DNA from: Desulfobacteraceae bacterium
Lineage (GTDB): Bacteria > Desulfobacterota > Desulfobacteria > Desulfobacterales > UBA11574
DNA: 7,110 nucleotides
Direction of reading: 5' to 3'
NCBI GenBank assembly: GCA_030671225.1
Contig: DAOVAE010000054.1
Span: 1-7,110, forward strand
In this document: piece after piece, positions 6,158 through 7,110 of the stretch
How the letters are laid out: the number at the start of each line of letters is the position of its first letter
Numbering within the stretch: position 1 is the first letter of the stretch
Notes under the pieces: generated by a model
Told to the model about the DNA's origin: nothing
Database searches by the model: none
The model's input: the letters and a program-made list of their open reading frames with translations, nothing else
Made by a program: the position numbers and the translations under genes

Positions 6158-6211
6158 TCACTTCCTCCGTCACACGGCATTAGGGACACGCTCAAAAATA
6201 ACACATTAATC

Positions 6212-6541
6212 CTAAGAATCTATGATTTCGTCACATTTCCTGCAGGTACGCACTTTTTTCCCATCCTCGAGACGCTTCATTTTTATACGTACCGGTGTCA
6301 CACATTTGCTACACATCAACATAACTTTGGACCAATGAACAGGAGCTTCACTTTCGACAATTCCGCCCTGTCTGTGACTGGCACTAGGCCTTGTATGTCG
6401 TTTTACTATGTTGATATTTTCAATAATAAGCCGGCTATTCTTCCTTTCTATACTCAGGACCTTGCCTATCTTTCCTTTGTCCTTACCGGAAATAACTTTT
6501 ACTTTGTCGTCTTTCTTTATATGACATTTATTTTGAACCAT
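6212..6541 (-). CDS. rplX: 50S ribosomal protein uL24 (L24) with zinc-ribbon cysteines
   Basis: This 109-residue protein is uL24, an assembly initiator of the 50S subunit near the peptide exit tunnel. The KOW motif lies at about residues 10-38 (KKDDKVKVISGKDKGKIGKVL), followed by ENINIVKRHTRPS (about 41-53), QGGIVESEAPVH (about 58-69) and the C-terminal part. That part holds two CxxC pairs, Cys77-X2-Cys80 and Cys100-X2-Cys103, a pattern compatible with zinc binding and found in a subset of bacterial uL24 proteins but not in that of E. coli. Start ATG (6541-6539), with GGAG at 6554-6551, spaced 9 nt. It follows rplN after 133 nt, the longest gap in the window. Confidence 0.97.
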   Translation of the reverse strand: MVQNKCHIKKDDKVKVISGKDKGKIGKVLSIERKNSRLIIENINIVKRHTRPSASHRQGGIVESEAPVHWSKVMLMCSKCVTPVRIKMKRLEDGKKVRTCRKCDEIIDS

Positions 6542-6609
6542 GAATCACTTCTCCGAAAATCCGTAACGTTTCAAAACTTGGAACACTTTAGCTCTTTGAA
6601 GTTTTTGGC

Positions 6610-6651
6610 CATTGATCACTTTTCATTTTTAACTGATTGCTGATAACTTGG
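6610..6651. repeat. Degenerate heptad tract between rplN and rplX
   Basis: Plus-strand units in one phase: CATTGAT (6610-6616), CACTTTT (6617-6623), CATTTTT (6624-6630), AACTGAT (6631-6637), TGCTGAT (6638-6644), AACTTGG (6645-6651). The similarity is between neighbours (CACTTTT/CATTTTT; AACTGAT/TGCTGAT) rather than across all six, so this is the weakest of the tracts. The rest of the 133-nt gap (6542-6609, 6652-6674) shows only the rplX ribosome-binding site and a 7-bp inverted repeat (AAAACTT/AAGTTTT) around 6574-6607. Confidence 0.5.
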
Positions 6652-6674
6652 TGCCCGTAGCCATTAACCGGCGA

Positions 6675-7043
6675 CTATAATACCTCCGGAGCCAGAGAAA
6701 TAATTTTCATAAACCTTTTGGCTCGCAGTTCCCTTGCCACTGGACCAAATATGCGGGTGCCCACTGGTTCTTTGGTTTGTGTAATTAATACGGCTGAATT
6801 ATCATCAAATCTTATATATGATCCATCCAGTCTTCTAATTTCCTTTTTGGTGCGAACCACAACTGCCTTCAACACATCCCCTTTTTTGACCTTAGTATTC
6901 GGTATGGCTTCTTTAACAGATACAACAATAACGTCGCCAACACTTGCATACCTTCTACGGGACCCTCCAAGAACTTTTATGCAATACAATATCTTGGCTC
7001 CTGAATTGTCTGCCACGGTCAATCTCGTCTCCGCTTGAATCAT
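6675..7043 (-). CDS. rplN: 50S ribosomal protein uL14 (L14)
   Basis: This 122-residue protein is uL14, a beta-barrel protein on the 30S-facing side of the 50S subunit that forms intersubunit bridges. It shows the family start [27 protein letters not shown] (about 1-27; key part [12 protein letters not shown]), [20 protein letters not shown] (about 29-48), [20 protein letters not shown] (about 53-72), [12 protein letters not shown] (about 76-87), [15 protein letters not shown] and the terminal SLAPEVL. Length and both ends match the family exactly. Start ATG (7043-7041), with AAGGGAAG upstream (7059-7052). It begins 22 nt after the rpsQ stop. Confidence 0.99.
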   Translation of the reverse strand: MIQAETRLTVADNSGAKILYCIKVLGGSRRRYASVGDVIVVSVKEAIPNTKVKKGDVLKAVVVRTKKEIRRLDGSYIRFDDNSAVLITQTKEPVGTRIFGPVARELRAKRFMKIISLAPEVL

Positions 7044-7065
7044 CTTCTTAACTTCCCTTATATAA

Positions 7066-7110
7066 TCAAACAGCTTTTTCGACTATTTTGCTCATGCGCC
7101 ATCTTTTAGT
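7066..7110 (-). CDS. rpsQ: 30S ribosomal protein uS17 (S17), C-terminal fragment
   Basis: Only the last 14 codons and a TGA stop are inside the window. They read [14 protein letters not shown]; the TKRWR...IVEKA pattern is the usual C-terminus of bacterial uS17, a primary 16S rRNA-binding protein. The position directly upstream of rplN is where rpsQ sits in the S10/spc cluster. The start and most of the gene lie beyond the right edge. The fragment is short, but context and motif agree. Confidence 0.9.
   Translation of the reverse strand, partial: TKRWRMSKIVEKAV

Noticed and set aside
6167..6177. Small hairpin CCGT-CAC-ACGG next to the rplE SD as a uS8 or other regulatory site
   Set aside because: Only four base pairs; common by chance, and it lacks visible features of the known uS8-binding helix.

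Overview
The window is a contiguous stretch of the bacterial S10/spc/alpha ribosomal-protein supercluster, all on the minus strand, so genes are transcribed from high to low coordinates. In transcription order it reads: tail of rpsQ (uS17), rplN (uL14), rplX (uL24), rplE (uL5), rpsN (uS14), rpsH (uS8), rplF (uL6), rplR (uL18), rpsE (uS5), rpmD (uL30), rplO (uL15), secY, infA (IF1), rpmJ (bL36), rpsM (uS13), rpsK (uS11). Every gene is intact except rpsQ, which runs off the window end. No gene on the plus strand is believable; plus-strand open frames are shadows of the ribosomal genes.

Organism: bacterial, moderate-to-low GC. The gene order, the zinc-binding forms of uS14, bL36 and uL24, and the general look of the proteins fit a Desulfobacterota (former Deltaproteobacteria)-like lineage, but this is judged by eye, not by alignment. 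The canonical order found in Bacillus (secY-adk-map-infA-rpmJ-rpsM-rpsK) is present here without adk and map.

Layout: 7066-5352 holds uS17 (end), uL14, uL24, uL5 and uS14; 5235-2580 holds uS8, uL6, uL18, uS5, uL30 and uL15; 2578-1262 is the translocon channel SecY; 1237-51 is the IF1-bL36-uS13-uS11 block. Together these supply both ribosomal subunits, the initiation factor that binds the 30S A site, and the channel that receives membrane-bound nascent chains. Many junctions are tight: rplO overlaps rpmD by 14 nt, secY starts 1 nt after rplO, and the Shine-Dalgarno (SD) sequences of rplR and rpsM touch the preceding stop codon. I see no internal promoter or intrinsic terminator, so the window is probably one transcript.

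Two things are out of the ordinary. First, rpsE, rpsM and rpsN all begin with TTG behind strong SD sequences. Second, every intergenic gap of about 80 nt or more, plus the segment after rpsK, is filled by degenerate seven-base tandem repeats, some arranged as inverted pairs, and several begin at or inside the stop codon of the upstream gene. I see no novel enzyme system, defence system or mobile-element gene; the heptad repeats are the only non-routine structure.
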